Positions 17,523 to 26,043 of a stretch of DNA of 64,000 nucleotides are shown here, one piece after another. The DNA is from Reichenbachiella sp. 5M10. Lineage in GTDB: Bacteria > Bacteroidota > Bacteroidia > Cytophagales > Cyclobacteriaceae. The notes beneath the pieces were generated by a model. The model did no database searches. It was not told the DNA's origin and saw only the letters and a list, made by a program, of their open reading frames with translations. The translations under genes and the position numbers were made by a program. How positions within the stretch are numbered: the stretch's first letter is position 1; every line of letters begins with the position of its first letter. Location of the stretch: positions 810,501 through 874,500 of the forward strand of contig NZ_MDGR01000007.1 of the NCBI RefSeq assembly GCF_002742335.1, in the 5' to 3' direction.

Positions 17523-19445
17523 TTACTTTTTGTCGTCTACTTCTTCGAATTCTACGTCAGAGACATCAGAATCAGCGTTAGCATCTGCGCCAGCATCAGG
17601 GCCTGGTTGTGCACCGGCAGCACCTGCTGCACCACCTTGCGTATCCTGATACATCTCCTGAGAAGCTCCCTGCCATGCGGCGTTGATTTCCTCTAGGGCT
17701 GTATCGATGGCTGCTAGATCGCCACTTTTATGCGCTTCTTTGAGCTTTTCGAGTGCTGTGTTGATTTTGGTTTTGTTGTCATCAGACAGCTTGTCGCCAA
17801 ATTCTTTCAACTGCTTCTCAGTTTGGAAGATCATCGAATCGGCAGCATTTACTTTTTCGATTTTCTCTTTTTCTGCTTTGTCAGACTCAGCGTTTGCTTC
17901 AGCCTCTTGTCTCATCTTTTCGATTTCTTCTTCTGTCAATCCAGACGAAGCCTCGATACGGATGCTTTGCTCTTTGTTAGATCCTTTGTCTTTAGAAGTC
18001 ACGTGCATGATCCCGTTGGCATCTATGTCGAAGGTTACTTCGATTTGTGGGATGCCTCTTTGTGCTGGAGGAATACCGTCCAAGTGGAATCTACCTAGGC
18101 TTCTGTTGTCTTTGGCCATTGGACGCTCCCCTTGTAGTACGTGGATTTCCACAGATGGCTGGTTGTCAGCTGCTGTAGAGAATACCTCGGACTTTTTGGT
18201 AGGGATTGTCGTGTTTGCCTCGATCAATTTGGTGAATACACCGCCCATGGTTTCGATACCTAGAGACAATGGCGTCACATCGAGTAGCAATACATCTTTG
18301 ACCTCACCTGTCAAGACACCACCTTGGATCGCAGCACCGATGGCTACTACTTCGTCAGGGTTTACACCTTTAGATGGCTTTTTGCCAAAGAATTTTTCTA
18401 CTTCCTCCTGGATGATCGGAATACGAGTCGATCCACCGACCAAGATCACTTCGTCGATATCAGAGAGAGAGAGGCCAGAGTCTTTCAACGCTTGTTTGAC
18501 AGGCTCCATTGATCTTTTGACCAAAGAGTCAGCCAACTGCTCGAACTTCGATCTTGTCAAAGTTCTCACCAAGTGCTTCGGCACACCGTCTACGGGCATG
18601 ATGTATGGCAAGTTGATCTCCGTAGAGTTGCCGCTTGACAATTCGATTTTAGCTTTTTCAGCAGCTTCTTTCAGACGCTGTAGGGCCATTGGATCTTTTT
18701 TCAAGTCCAGACCTTCGTCGTTTTTGAACTCAGCAGCCAACCAGTCGATGATCACTGTATCAAAGTTGTCTCCACCGAGGTGTACGTCACCGTTGGTAGA
18801 CTTCACTTCGAATACTCCGTCACCGAGCTCTAGGATAGAGATATCGAATGTACCCCCTCCAAGGTCAAACACTGCGATTTTCATGTCAGCGTTTTTCTTG
18901 TCGAGACCATAAGCCAATGCCGCAGCAGTAGGCTCGTTGATGATTCTCTTGACGTCTAGACCAGCGATAGCGCCAGCTTCTTTGGTTGCTTGACGCTCTG
19001 CGTCGTTGAAGTAAGCAGGTACGGTGATCACCGCCTCTTTCACTTCAGTGCCCAAGTAATCTTCGGCAGTAGACTTCATTTTCTGAAGGATCACTGCAGA
19101 TAGCTCTTGAGCGGTATATTTTCTGTCACCGATCGCTACTCTGATCGTGTCATTGTTGCCACTTTCTAGTTTGTAAGATACCGTTTTGGCTTCCTCAGAG
19201 ATTTCACCAAACTTCTTACCCATGAATCTTTTGACTGAGCTGATGGTGTTCTCAGGGTTTGTGATGGCCTGTCTTTTGGCAGGATCACCTACTTTTCTTT
19301 CGCCTTTTCCACCGTCCAAAAATGCAACGATAGAAGGAGTTGTTCTCTTTCCTTCACTGTTAGGGATGACAACTGGCTCGTTACCTTCCATTACAGCGAC
19401 ACAAGAGTTGGTAGTTCCTAAATCGATTCCGATTATTTTTCCCAT
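17523..19445 (-). CDS. dnaK: molecular chaperone DnaK (Hsp70)
   Basis: A 640-residue Hsp70. The nucleotide-binding domain starts [20 protein letters not shown], has the phosphate signature [10 protein letters not shown]-like segment [19 protein letters not shown] and the [14 protein letters not shown] signature. The substrate domain contains the linker [18 protein letters not shown], and the tail is Gly/Ala/Asp-rich ending [10 protein letters not shown]. It binds exposed hydrophobic peptides in an ATP cycle with DnaJ and GrpE, which are not in this window. It is transcribed alone, with a terminator after it and a sigma54-like promoter plus palindromes in front. Confidence 0.98.
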   Translation of the reverse strand: MGKIIGIDLGTTNSCVAVMEGNEPVVIPNSEGKRTTPSIVAFLDGGKGERKVGDPAKRQAITNPENTISSVKRFMGKKFGEISEEAKTVSYKLESGNNDTIRVAIGDRKYTAQELSAVILQKMKSTAEDYLGTEVKEAVITVPAYFNDAERQATKEAGAIAGLDVKRIINEPTAAALAYGLDKKNADMKIAVFDLGGGTFDISILELGDGVFEVKSTNGDVHLGGDNFDTVIIDWLAAEFKNDEGLDLKKDPMALQRLKEAAEKAKIELSSGNSTEINLPYIMPVDGVPKHLVRTLTRSKFEQLADSLVKRSMEPVKQALKDSGLSLSDIDEVILVGGSTRIPIIQEEVEKFFGKKPSKGVNPDEVVAIGAAIQGGVLTGEVKDVLLLDVTPLSLGIETMGGVFTKLIEANTTIPTKKSEVFSTAADNQPSVEIHVLQGERPMAKDNRSLGRFHLDGIPPAQRGIPQIEVTFDIDANGIMHVTSKDKGSNKEQSIRIEASSGLTEEEIEKMRQEAEANAESDKAEKEKIEKVNAADSMIFQTEKQLKEFGDKLSDDNKTKINTALEKLKEAHKSGDLAAIDTALEEINAAWQGASQEMYQDTQGGAAGAAGAQPGPDAGADANADSDVSDVEFEEVDDKK

Positions 19446-19501
19446 GATCTAATTTTAATTTATCGCTTCTAAATTCTTTTTCTAATTGATACTCTGCTTT
19501 T

Positions 19502-19552
19502 AACAACAGCTGTGCCAATTCAAGTTTGACTGACAGAAGTGACACATTGTCA
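19502..19552 (-). promoter_or_regulatory. sigma54-like dnaK promoter with palindrome
   Basis: Reading the minus strand, TTGGCACAGCTGTTGTT (19518-19502) matches the -24/-12 layout of an RpoN promoter: GG, ten bases, then GT in place of the usual GC. It ends 57 bases before the dnaK start. Just upstream lies the palindrome TGACA-N3-TGTCA (19540-19552), a plausible activator site. A further GTGAC-N9-GTCAC repeat is at 19615-19633. Sigma54 control of dnaK here is an inference from this pattern. Confidence 0.5.
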
Positions 19553-19704
19553 TAAATGTGACCCAAGAAATAAGAAGATGTCTGCCGAATTGTAAACTTA
19601 GGTGGCTGAAAAGTGTGACAACATGTGAGTCACCGATAAAGAAATCTCGAAACAGGAAAAATTGCAGTATATACTTTTAGTGTATTTGAATAAAGAACAT
19701 CGAC

Positions 19705-20292
19705 ATGAAAAACTTATCACTCAAACTGAACGAAAGTATATTTTTGGAGACCGAGGAGATTCTTTCCCAAATCAATAAGAAAAGAAACAAGTACATCAAC
19801 GAGGTCCTAAAGTTTTACAATCAGTTCCAAAAACGCCGATTGATGCGGCAGGATTTGCAGGCGGTATATGCGAGCTCTGCTGAGGTGTTGCGCGAGTTAG
19901 AGGGTTGGAGAATGATGGTTTCTTGTTGGGTTGAGGATGTCGAGACGTTTCAATTTGAAAGTAGTGCTGGACTTAGATTGGTGACCTGTCCAGCACGATT
20001 AAGCTATTCGTTGTTGTTCAAACCTCCCAATATTGAGTTGATCAATGAGAGTATTAAGCTGAATAAAAAGGACCACCAAAAGCCATCTACCGTGAACCCA
20101 GGTACAAGCGCACTGACGAGCATGATCATGAGTGTATTGATGACGAGCAGGAAGAGCCCTAGTGTCAGAATCGTGACAGGAATGGTCAAAATCACCAAAA
20201 TTGGTTTGAAAAGGATGTTGACGACAGCTAGCACGCCAGCTACCACGAGTGCAGTCCAAAAACCATCGACATGGGCGCCAGGCAAGATGTAG
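19705..20292 (+). CDS. orphan ribbon-helix-helix antitoxin-like protein
   Basis: Residues 1-65 (MKNLSLKLNESIFLETEEIL, then RNKYINEVLKFYNQFQKRR) resemble the ribbon-helix-helix antitoxins that pair with PemK/MazF toxins in Bacteroidota, which are usually about 75-80 residues. Here the frame does not stop at that length but runs on to 195 residues, the last 95 of which lie antisense to the holin-like gene and look like non-coding translation. A one-base shift near 19900-19904 would give a stop at 19932, so the gene may be frameshifted. No toxin gene follows. The N-terminal domain is likely real; the long tail probably is not. Confidence 0.45.
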   Translation: MKNLSLKLNESIFLETEEILSQINKKRNKYINEVLKFYNQFQKRRLMRQDLQAVYASSAEVLRELEGWRMMVSCWVEDVETFQFESSAGLRLVTCPARLSYSLLFKPPNIELINESIKLNKKDHQKPSTVNPGTSALTSMIMSVLMTSRKSPSVRIVTGMVKITKIGLKRMLTTASTPATTSAVQKPSTWAPGKM

Positions 20293-20348
20293 GCACATAT
20301 CAGTACGGCAATTGCTGAGAGTATTAGTCGAATCAAAGTATTGAGCAT
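20004..20348 (-). CDS. phage holin family membrane protein
   Basis: A 114-residue inner-membrane protein from the ATG at 20348; the frame stays open 48 bases upstream but those codons lack membrane character. It has four hydrophobic helices and the repeated pattern GAHVDGFWTALVVAGVLAVV and GFTVDGFWWSFLFSLILSLI typical of the phage holin 4_2 (PF04020, YvlD-like) family. Despite the name, these are chromosomal proteins linked to envelope stress rather than lysis. No prophage genes are nearby. Confidence 0.85.
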   Translation of the reverse strand: MLNTLIRLILSAIAVLICAYILPGAHVDGFWTALVVAGVLAVVNILFKPILVILTIPVTILTLGLFLLVINTLMIMLVSALVPGFTVDGFWWSFLFSLILSLINSILGGLNNNE

Positions 20349-20462
20349 AGGTTTGTGTGTCTTGTTAGTAGGGGCAAAATAAGGATTATAATACAATCAT
20401 TAGAGGCTTTCGGCTAAGAATTTGATTCGTGAATGATCAAATTGTAGGTAGTTGTCAACATC

Positions 20463-20495
20463 CTTTCACAACTAAAAAATGCCATACTATCTTTG
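20463..20495 (+). promoter_or_regulatory. prfC promoter
   Basis: A TATCTTTG box at 20488-20495 matches the Bacteroidota -7 consensus TAnnTTTG, with a TTTC element at 20463-20466, 21 bases upstream, near the TTTG -33 position. The box ends 22 bases before the prfC start codon. Confidence 0.6.
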
Positions 20496-20517
20496 CGCCT
20501 CATTTTGAAGTGAATCC

Positions 20518-22101
20518 ATGACAATACAGGAAGAAATAAAGAAGAGACGGACATTTGGTATCATCAGTCACCCTGATGCAGGCAAGACTACCTTGACGGA
20601 AAAGCTATTGCTCTTTGGGGGAGCGATCAAAACAGCAGGGGCTGTCAAGTCCAACAAGATTGATCGACATGCTACTTCAGATTTTATGGAGATAGAGAAA
20701 CAGAGAGGGATTTCTGTAGCGACTTCTGTGATGGGGTTTGAGTACAAGGGCCGAAAGATCAATCTGCTAGATACACCCGGTCACCAGGATTTTGCGGAGG
20801 ACACCTATCGTACGCTTACCGCGGTGGATAGTGTGGTACTCGTCGTGGATTGTGTCAAGGGAGTTGAAATCCAGACAGAGAAACTTATGGAAGTTTGCCG
20901 TATGCGAAACACGCCTGTCATGGTGTTTATCAATAAATTGGACCGTGAGGGGCAGGATCCTTATGATCTCCTAGATGAGATCGAAGAAAAACTAAATATC
21001 AAGGTGAGGCCACTCAGTTGGCCGATCAGTATGGGTAAGACCTTCAAAGGGGTCTACAGTTTGTATGAGAAGAAACTAAAATTATTTACGGCAAGTAAGC
21101 AAAAACTCGATACGGAGAATGACATCAGTATCACAGATATCAATGACCCTAAATTGGATGAATTGATCGGGGAGAACTATGCCAAGACGCTACGTGAGGA
21201 TGTGGAGTTGGTAGATGGTGGGTATCCAGAGTTTGAAATCGATACTTACCGTAGTGGTGAGGTTGCCCCTGTGTTCTTTGGCAGTGCGGTCAATAATTTT
21301 GGGGTACAAGAACTTTTGGATTGCTTCATCGATATCGCACCCAACCCGATGAAACGGGAAACAGACGAGCGTGTGATTGAGCCAGAGGAGTCGAAGTTTT
21401 CAGGGTTTATCTTTAAGATTCACGCCAACATGGATCCCAAGCACAGAAACCGTATTGCGTTTGTACGGGTATGTGCGGGGACTTTTCAGCGAGGCAGTAC
21501 TTATTATCATACGCGGTTGGACAAGAAGTTTAGGTTCTCGAATGCGACGGCCTTTATGGCGCAGAGCAAGGAAATCATCGATGAGGCATGGCCTGGTGAT
21601 ATCGTCGGGCTCTACGATACTGGCAACCTCAAGATAGGTGATACACTGAGCGAAGGAGAAAAGGGGATGTATAAGGGAATACCGAGTTTCTCTCCAGAGA
21701 TATTCAGAGAGGTGATCAATACCGATGCGATGAAGACCAAGCAGCTGGAAAAGGGCTTGAATCAGCTCATGGATGAGGGAGTAGCACAGCTGTTTACCTA
21801 CGAGATGGGGTCTAGAAAAGCCGTCGGTACGGTCGGGGCTTTGCAGTTTGAGGTGATTCAGCATAGGTTGCTACATGAGTATGGAGCATCTTGCCGGTTT
21901 GCTCCGATGAATCTCTTCAAGGCGTGTTGGTTTACAAGTAAAGACAAGAAAAAATTGGATGAGTTCATCAAGTCAAAGTATAGGCATGTGGCCAAGGACA
22001 AAGACGGTAAATTGGTGTTCATGGCCGAGTCCAAAGCGTGGTTGCAAATGGTGCAGGACAATTTTCCAGACATTGAGTTTCACTTTACAAGTGAGTTTTA
22101 A
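20518..22101 (+). CDS. prfC: peptide chain release factor 3
   Basis: A 527-residue translational GTPase that removes RF1 or RF2 from the ribosome after termination. The G1 loop is [15 protein letters not shown]3 is DTPGHQDF, and G4 is NKLD. The domain order (GTPase, EF-Tu domain 2-like, RF3 C-terminal domain with [20 protein letters not shown]) and length match RF3 rather than EF-G or LepA. It is followed 33 bases later by a pseudouridine synthase, and both may be on one transcript. Confidence 0.97.
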   Translation: MTIQEEIKKRRTFGIISHPDAGKTTLTEKLLLFGGAIKTAGAVKSNKIDRHATSDFMEIEKQRGISVATSVMGFEYKGRKINLLDTPGHQDFAEDTYRTLTAVDSVVLVVDCVKGVEIQTEKLMEVCRMRNTPVMVFINKLDREGQDPYDLLDEIEEKLNIKVRPLSWPISMGKTFKGVYSLYEKKLKLFTASKQKLDTENDISITDINDPKLDELIGENYAKTLREDVELVDGGYPEFEIDTYRSGEVAPVFFGSAVNNFGVQELLDCFIDIAPNPMKRETDERVIEPEESKFSGFIFKIHANMDPKHRNRIAFVRVCAGTFQRGSTYYHTRLDKKFRFSNATAFMAQSKEIIDEAWPGDIVGLYDTGNLKIGDTLSEGEKGMYKGIPSFSPEIFREVINTDAMKTKQLEKGLNQLMDEGVAQLFTYEMGSRKAVGTVGALQFEVIQHRLLHEYGASCRFAPMNLFKACWFTSKDKKKLDEFIKSKYRHVAKDKDGKLVFMAESKAWLQMVQDNFPDIEFHFTSEF

Positions 22102-22134
22102 AAGAATCGTTTGTTCATAGATTAACTTACAGCC

Positions 22135-22872
22135 ATGCGACAGCCATTTATTTCCGTATATGAGGACAATCATTTATTGATTGTAGATAAGAAACCCGGT
22201 ATACTCGTGCAGGGGGACAAGACAGGCGATAAGCCCCTCTTGGATCATTGCAAGGATTACATCAAAGAGAAATACAACAAACCCGGAGCGGTGTTTTTGG
22301 GTACGGTGCACAGATTGGATCGCCCGGTTAGTGGTTTGGTGGTGTTTGCTCGTACTTCCAAGAGTTTGGAACGGATGAATAAACTTTTCAAAGACAGGAA
22401 AATCAAGAAGGTTTATTGGGCAGTAGTCAAAAATAGACCTCCGAAGAAAGAAGATAAACTGGTGCATTGGCTCAAAAAGGATTCGTCGAAAAACAAGACG
22501 GAAGCATTTGACAAAGAGGTAGATGGGGCGCAGCGTGCCGAACTCAAGTACAAGGTACTCGGCAATCTCAACGATCATTATCTGCTTGAAGTGCAGCCAA
22601 CGACAGGTAGACCGCATCAGATTAGGGTGCAGTTGGCAAGTATGGGGTGTCCGATTCGTGGAGATGTCAAGTATGGTTTTGTGAGACCCAATCCAGAAGG
22701 GAGTATCAACCTACATGCAAGGTCATTGGACTTTATTCATCCTGTGAGCAAAGAGCCTGTCAAGGTTTTTGCAGGAGTGCCAGTTAATGATTTTTGGGAG
22801 CAGTTTCTCGTTTTGGACAAGAAGTCCCCTAAAATCAAGAGCAAGGACAAGTATATGGATAAACTGCAGTAA
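22135..22872 (+). CDS. RluA-family pseudouridine synthase
   Basis: A 245-residue enzyme that isomerises uridine to pseudouridine in rRNA or tRNA. The catalytic aspartate lies in GTVHRLDRPVSGLVVFARTS, and the C-terminal substrate segment is TGRPHQIRVQLASMGCPIRGD. There is no N-terminal S4 domain, which agrees with the short members of the RluA/RluC group; the target base cannot be assigned. Its stop codon abuts the next start codon, so the following membrane protein is cotranscribed. Confidence 0.92.
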   Translation: MRQPFISVYEDNHLLIVDKKPGILVQGDKTGDKPLLDHCKDYIKEKYNKPGAVFLGTVHRLDRPVSGLVVFARTSKSLERMNKLFKDRKIKKVYWAVVKNRPPKKEDKLVHWLKKDSSKNKTEAFDKEVDGAQRAELKYKVLGNLNDHYLLEVQPTTGRPHQIRVQLASMGCPIRGDVKYGFVRPNPEGSINLHARSLDFIHPVSKEPVKVFAGVPVNDFWEQFLVLDKKSPKIKSKDKYMDKLQ

Positions 22873-23187
22873 ATGGATTTTTTGGATAAGTTGCAAGCGA
22901 GGTGGAAGCTGAAAAATGTTTGGCAAGTAGTAGCGGTACTTCTAGTTTTTGCTTGTACGGGGTTTTCTGTGATGTTTTTGAGAAAACCCATTATGGGCAT
23001 GATCACGGATACAGACCAATATGAGTTTCTGTTTACTATTTTTTACTACATTTTTATCCTTCCTGTTTACTTGGGTATCCTTCTTTTTTATGGTTTTTTG
23101 TTTGGCCAATTTGCGTTTTTTTGGGGCTTTGTCAAAAGGACGTGGTACCGGATGACCCGTCAAAAATCAAAACTCGATGCGCAGTAA
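22873..23187 (+). CDS. DUF6787-type small membrane protein
   Basis: A 104-residue protein with two or three membrane segments: about residues 18-35 and a long hydrophobic stretch around 50-80 rich in phenylalanine and tyrosine. It resembles small Bacteroidota membrane proteins annotated as DUF6787; function is unknown. Its ATG directly follows the pseudouridine synthase stop codon and its 3' end overlaps pabB by 11 bases, so it sits inside a tight operon (rluA-like, this gene, pabB, pabC). Confidence 0.7.
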   Translation: MDFLDKLQARWKLKNVWQVVAVLLVFACTGFSVMFLRKPIMGMITDTDQYEFLFTIFYYIFILPVYLGILLFYGFLFGQFAFFWGFVKRTWYRMTRQKSKLDAQ

Positions 23188-24151
23188 AACCGAGGCAATC
23201 GCTCGGATCAATGAATTGGCATCTGCGCGTACTCCATTCTTGTTTATTTCTGACTTCAAAGGGCAGAATAATCTAGTACTGACCACAGAAGAGATCGATC
23301 CGACACAGATCATGTATCAGATCAACGACCATGGCAATGCGCAGGGGAGTGATCGCAGAGATGTGTCTACGCAGCTAGAGAGGAGGCCGATGTCTTTCGC
23401 AGCATATGAGGAAAAATACAACCGAGTCCATCACGAACTGACACAAGGTAATAGTTACCTACTCAATTTGACTTGCCCTACGCCTGTGCAGGGAGATTGT
23501 AGTTTACAAGATGTGTTTTTTCGTAGCAATGCCCGCTATCGACTGTGGTGTCGCGATGAGTTTGTGGTTTTTTCGCCTGAGATATTTGTACAGATTTACG
23601 AGGGACAAATTTCTTCCTTTCCTATGAAAGGGACGATTGATGCAGATTTGCCACATGCCCGAGATACTTTGCTGAATAGCAAGAAAGAGCTGGCTGAGCA
23701 CGCTACGATTGTTGACCTCATTCGCAACGACATGAGTATTCATGCATCGAACGTGCGGGTGGAGCAGTTTCGTTATCTAGATGAGATCAGGACCAATCAT
23801 AAGCATCTTTTGCAGGCAAGTTCTAAGATTACAGGTCAGTTGCCCACGGATTATTTGGAGCGAATGGGAGAGATTATTTTTTCACTTTTGCCCGCGGGAT
23901 CGATCAGCGGAGCACCTAAAGCCAGAACGTTGGAAATCATAGAAGAGGTGGAAGGGTACGACAGAGGCTTTTATACAGGGGTAATGGGGTATTTTGACGG
24001 ACAGCATTTTGATAGTGGTGTGATGATTCGTTTCATTCAGAATCAACGAGGAAAGTGGATATACAAGAGTGGCGGAGGAATACACTCCTTGAGTGATGCC
24101 GCCTCAGAATATCAAGAAATGATCGACAAAGTCTATGTGCCAGTATATTGA
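23177..24151 (+). CDS. pabB: aminodeoxychorismate synthase component I
   Basis: A 324-residue chorismate-binding enzyme that aminates chorismate to 4-amino-4-deoxychorismate, the first dedicated step to p-aminobenzoate and folate. The diagnostic segment SLLPAGSISGAPKARTLEII and the later GFYTGVMGYFDG identify the anthranilate synthase/PabB family. It is shorter than the E. coli enzyme (about 450) because the N-terminal tryptophan-binding part is reduced, as usual in Bacteroidota. The 3' end overlaps pabC by 17 bases, so the two steps are encoded together; no glutamine amidotransferase (pabA) is in the window. Confidence 0.92.
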   Translation: MRSKTEAIARINELASARTPFLFISDFKGQNNLVLTTEEIDPTQIMYQINDHGNAQGSDRRDVSTQLERRPMSFAAYEEKYNRVHHELTQGNSYLLNLTCPTPVQGDCSLQDVFFRSNARYRLWCRDEFVVFSPEIFVQIYEGQISSFPMKGTIDADLPHARDTLLNSKKELAEHATIVDLIRNDMSIHASNVRVEQFRYLDEIRTNHKHLLQASSKITGQLPTDYLERMGEIIFSLLPAGSISGAPKARTLEIIEEVEGYDRGFYTGVMGYFDGQHFDSGVMIRFIQNQRGKWIYKSGGGIHSLSDAASEYQEMIDKVYVPVY

Positions 24152-24728
24152 GAGTATTTGCTACCGAGGAGGTAGGCCAGAGTCATTGGCACTGCATCAG
24201 TCGCGTATGAATCGTACTTTTGCGGTCTGTTATCCAGGTGTTGAACCTCATGATTTGACTGTTTTGTTGCCAGAGATTCCTGATCATCAGCGCTTCAAGT
24301 GTCGAGTGCTGTATGATGCTAGTGAGATATACGTTGAGTTTATCGAGTATTTTGTGCCCCAGATCAGTACTTTGCGAGTAGTACATTCAGATGATATTGT
24401 GTATTCGTTGAAAGCGATAGAGCGTGGCGGCCTTACCCGAGCATATGATCAACGTGGGGAGGCTGATGATGTGCTCATTGTCCGAGATGGGTATGTGACA
24501 GATAGTTATTTTGCCAATTTGGCATTCTACGACGGGGAGAAATGGGTCACGCCAGATACGTGTCTATTGGAGGGGGTAAAGAGAAGCTCACTGCTCGAGC
24601 AAGGGATGGTCGAGGTGCAACCCATCAGACTCTCAGAGGTGATGCAATTTGAAAAGGTATCGCTGATCAATGCAATGCTGAATCTCGGCGAAGTAGAAAT
24701 TAATGTTAATGGTATTATTTTAAACTGA
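24135..24728 (+). CDS. pabC: aminodeoxychorismate lyase-like class IV aminotransferase
   Basis: A 197-residue PLP enzyme of fold type IV. The PLP lysine is probably the K in VYSLKAIERG, and the DSYFANLAFYDGEKWVTPDT and LLEGVKRSSLL segments match the PLP phosphate-binding and active-site parts. It is shorter than typical PabC (about 270) at the N-terminus. Given its overlap with pabB, it most likely converts aminodeoxychorismate to p-aminobenzoate and pyruvate for folate synthesis. A branched-chain or D-amino-acid aminotransferase role is less likely. Confidence 0.85.
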   Translation: MCQYIESICYRGGRPESLALHQSRMNRTFAVCYPGVEPHDLTVLLPEIPDHQRFKCRVLYDASEIYVEFIEYFVPQISTLRVVHSDDIVYSLKAIERGGLTRAYDQRGEADDVLIVRDGYVTDSYFANLAFYDGEKWVTPDTCLLEGVKRSSLLEQGMVEVQPIRLSEVMQFEKVSLINAMLNLGEVEINVNGIILN

Positions 24729-24752
24729 AATGGATTTATTTTAATATTGAGG

Positions 24753-24760
24753 TAGATTTG
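24753..24760 (+). promoter_or_regulatory. -7 box of a possible siaB promoter
   Basis: TAGATTTG matches the TAnnTTTG consensus 20 bases before the siaB start codon. No good TTTG element is seen at the -33 position, so the call is weak. It would let siaB be transcribed separately from pabB-pabC. Confidence 0.35.
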
Positions 24761-24779
24761 GTAACCCGACCGATAAGTG

Positions 24780-25403
24780 ATGAGAAAATCAAGAAACAGA
24801 AGTAAGCAAACCAACCAGCTCAATCACCTGAAAAACATCATTGCGTTTAGCGAATTGATGCAGGAGTCAGATGCAAACATCGTGTACTTGGGTAAAGTGA
24901 CCCAATCGACCATCGATGGGATCACCGACATGATGGAGGAAAGTATGATCGAACGTCAAGAGAGTCGACAGACAACCAAGCGTGTGTATCATGTGATGAT
25001 AGAGGCACTCCAAAATATATGTAAACACGCTGATAGTACTGCAGATTATGCTTCCAACAGCCTAGAACAGGGATTGGCCAAGGACGGAATCTTTTTGATT
25101 GGCCACAATGAGGAAGAATACTACGTCACCACCGGAAACCAAATCACTACCGAAAACACGATTCGTCTTAGAGATACTCTGGACAAAATCAATGCTCTGG
25201 ACAAAGACGGCTTGCGTGAAATGCATAAACAGGCCATGGCCGGTGGAGAGATTTCTGAAGTAGGAGGTGCTGGTCTAGGGTTTATCGATATCAAGAAGAA
25301 AACAGGTACAGAGTATGAGTATTATTTTGACCCAGTCAGTGCGGACCACTGCTTTTTTATATTGACCATACGAATATTGAAAGAGTCTGTCAAAGACTTT
25401 TAA
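24780..25403 (+). CDS. siaB: SiaB family protein kinase
   Basis: A 207-residue cytoplasmic GHKL-type protein (ATG at 24780; a GTG one codon earlier is possible). It matches the SiaB family (DUF6272) through FSELMQESDANIVYLGKVTQ, an N-box-like MIEALQNICKHADS near residue 80 and a glycine segment EVGGAGLGFIDIKKKTG. In Pseudomonas SiaB phosphorylates SiaC on a threonine, opposed by the PP2C-type phosphatase SiaA. Here siaC follows after 170 bases, with its own likely promoter. No histidine phosphorylation domain is present, as expected for this serine/threonine kinase group. Confidence 0.85.
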   Translation: MRKSRNRSKQTNQLNHLKNIIAFSELMQESDANIVYLGKVTQSTIDGITDMMEESMIERQESRQTTKRVYHVMIEALQNICKHADSTADYASNSLEQGLAKDGIFLIGHNEEEYYVTTGNQITTENTIRLRDTLDKINALDKDGLREMHKQAMAGGEISEVGGAGLGFIDIKKKTGTEYEYYFDPVSADHCFFILTIRILKESVKDF

Positions 25404-25481
25404 CCCTTTTCTGACAGGTGTAAAACTGATCTATTTCAGCTTTACGAGAATCTCCTATTCCCAAAATAGGTAGAATAGCCA

Positions 25482-25513
25482 GTTGTATGCAGGGTATTAG
25501 TTCTCTACATTTG
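25482..25513 (+). promoter_or_regulatory. promoter of the siaC-chemosensory operon
   Basis: TACATTTG at 25506-25513 matches the -7 consensus TAnnTTTG, with GTTG at 25482-25485, 20 bases upstream, as a -33 element. It lies 60 bases before siaC. A small hairpin, AGGAC/GTCCT near 25540-25560, lies in the leader. No other good promoter is seen before the terminator at 39.2 kb. Confidence 0.5.
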
Positions 25514-25573
25514 TGCTAGCAGTAGAATAAATGTTTCACCGTAGGACAGGCCGTCCTGCAAACCTCAAATGCT

Positions 25574-25978
25574 ATGGATGGATATTTCATTAGAGCAACA
25601 GGGTCCACACCGTCGATTGAGTTTAGTCCTTCCAAAGGACTCTTGGAGATCACCGGGGTATCGACTCCTGACGATCCTTTGAGTTTTTATGGTCATATTT
25701 TTAGCCTTTTGCACGAATTCGAAAGTTCAAACAACAAAGAAATCGTGGTGAATTTTGGCTTAAAAAATATGACTGGATCCACTACCTATATTTACATCCT
25801 TGTCAAAAAATTGATTTCTCTGACGAATGACAACCGAAAGGTTACATTCAACTGGTACTATGAGAAAAACAATGAAAAAATACTAGAAACCGGCAAGGAG
25901 ATCAGCCAGCATTACCAGCATCCGTTCAATTACATAGGTGTTTTCAAAATAAAACAATCCTTGAGGCAGGCTAGCTAA
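25574..25978 (+). CDS. siaC: SiaC family regulatory phosphoprotein
   Basis: A 134-residue protein of the SiaC family (DUF1987), which adopts an anti-sigma-factor-antagonist-like fold. Family marks are ATGSTPSIEFSPSKGLLEIT and the NFGLKNMTGSTTYIYILVKK segment, whose Ser/Thr cluster at residues 67-71 matches the site phosphorylated by SiaB in Pseudomonas. In that system unphosphorylated SiaC binds and activates the diguanylate cyclase SiaD. No GGDEF protein is present here, so its partner must be something else, possibly the receiver-pseudophosphatase two genes downstream. It heads a run of twelve closely spaced genes. Confidence 0.87.
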   Translation: MDGYFIRATGSTPSIEFSPSKGLLEITGVSTPDDPLSFYGHIFSLLHEFESSNNKEIVVNFGLKNMTGSTTYIYILVKKLISLTNDNRKVTFNWYYEKNNEKILETGKEISQHYQHPFNYIGVFKIKQSLRQAS

Positions 25979-26043
25979 AAGTTTGTTCCTGTTTTGGTGA
26001 ATATTTTTCTTTCTACTGCTACATTTAAGAAAAGAAAAGTATT

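Noticed and set aside
17683-18912. 409-codon open frame on the plus strand
   Set aside because: It is antisense to dnaK, whose protein is unmistakable; long antisense frames opposite dnaK are a known artefact.
20004-20348. Possible prophage because of the phage-holin label
   Set aside because: The family is common on chromosomes and no other phage genes are nearby.
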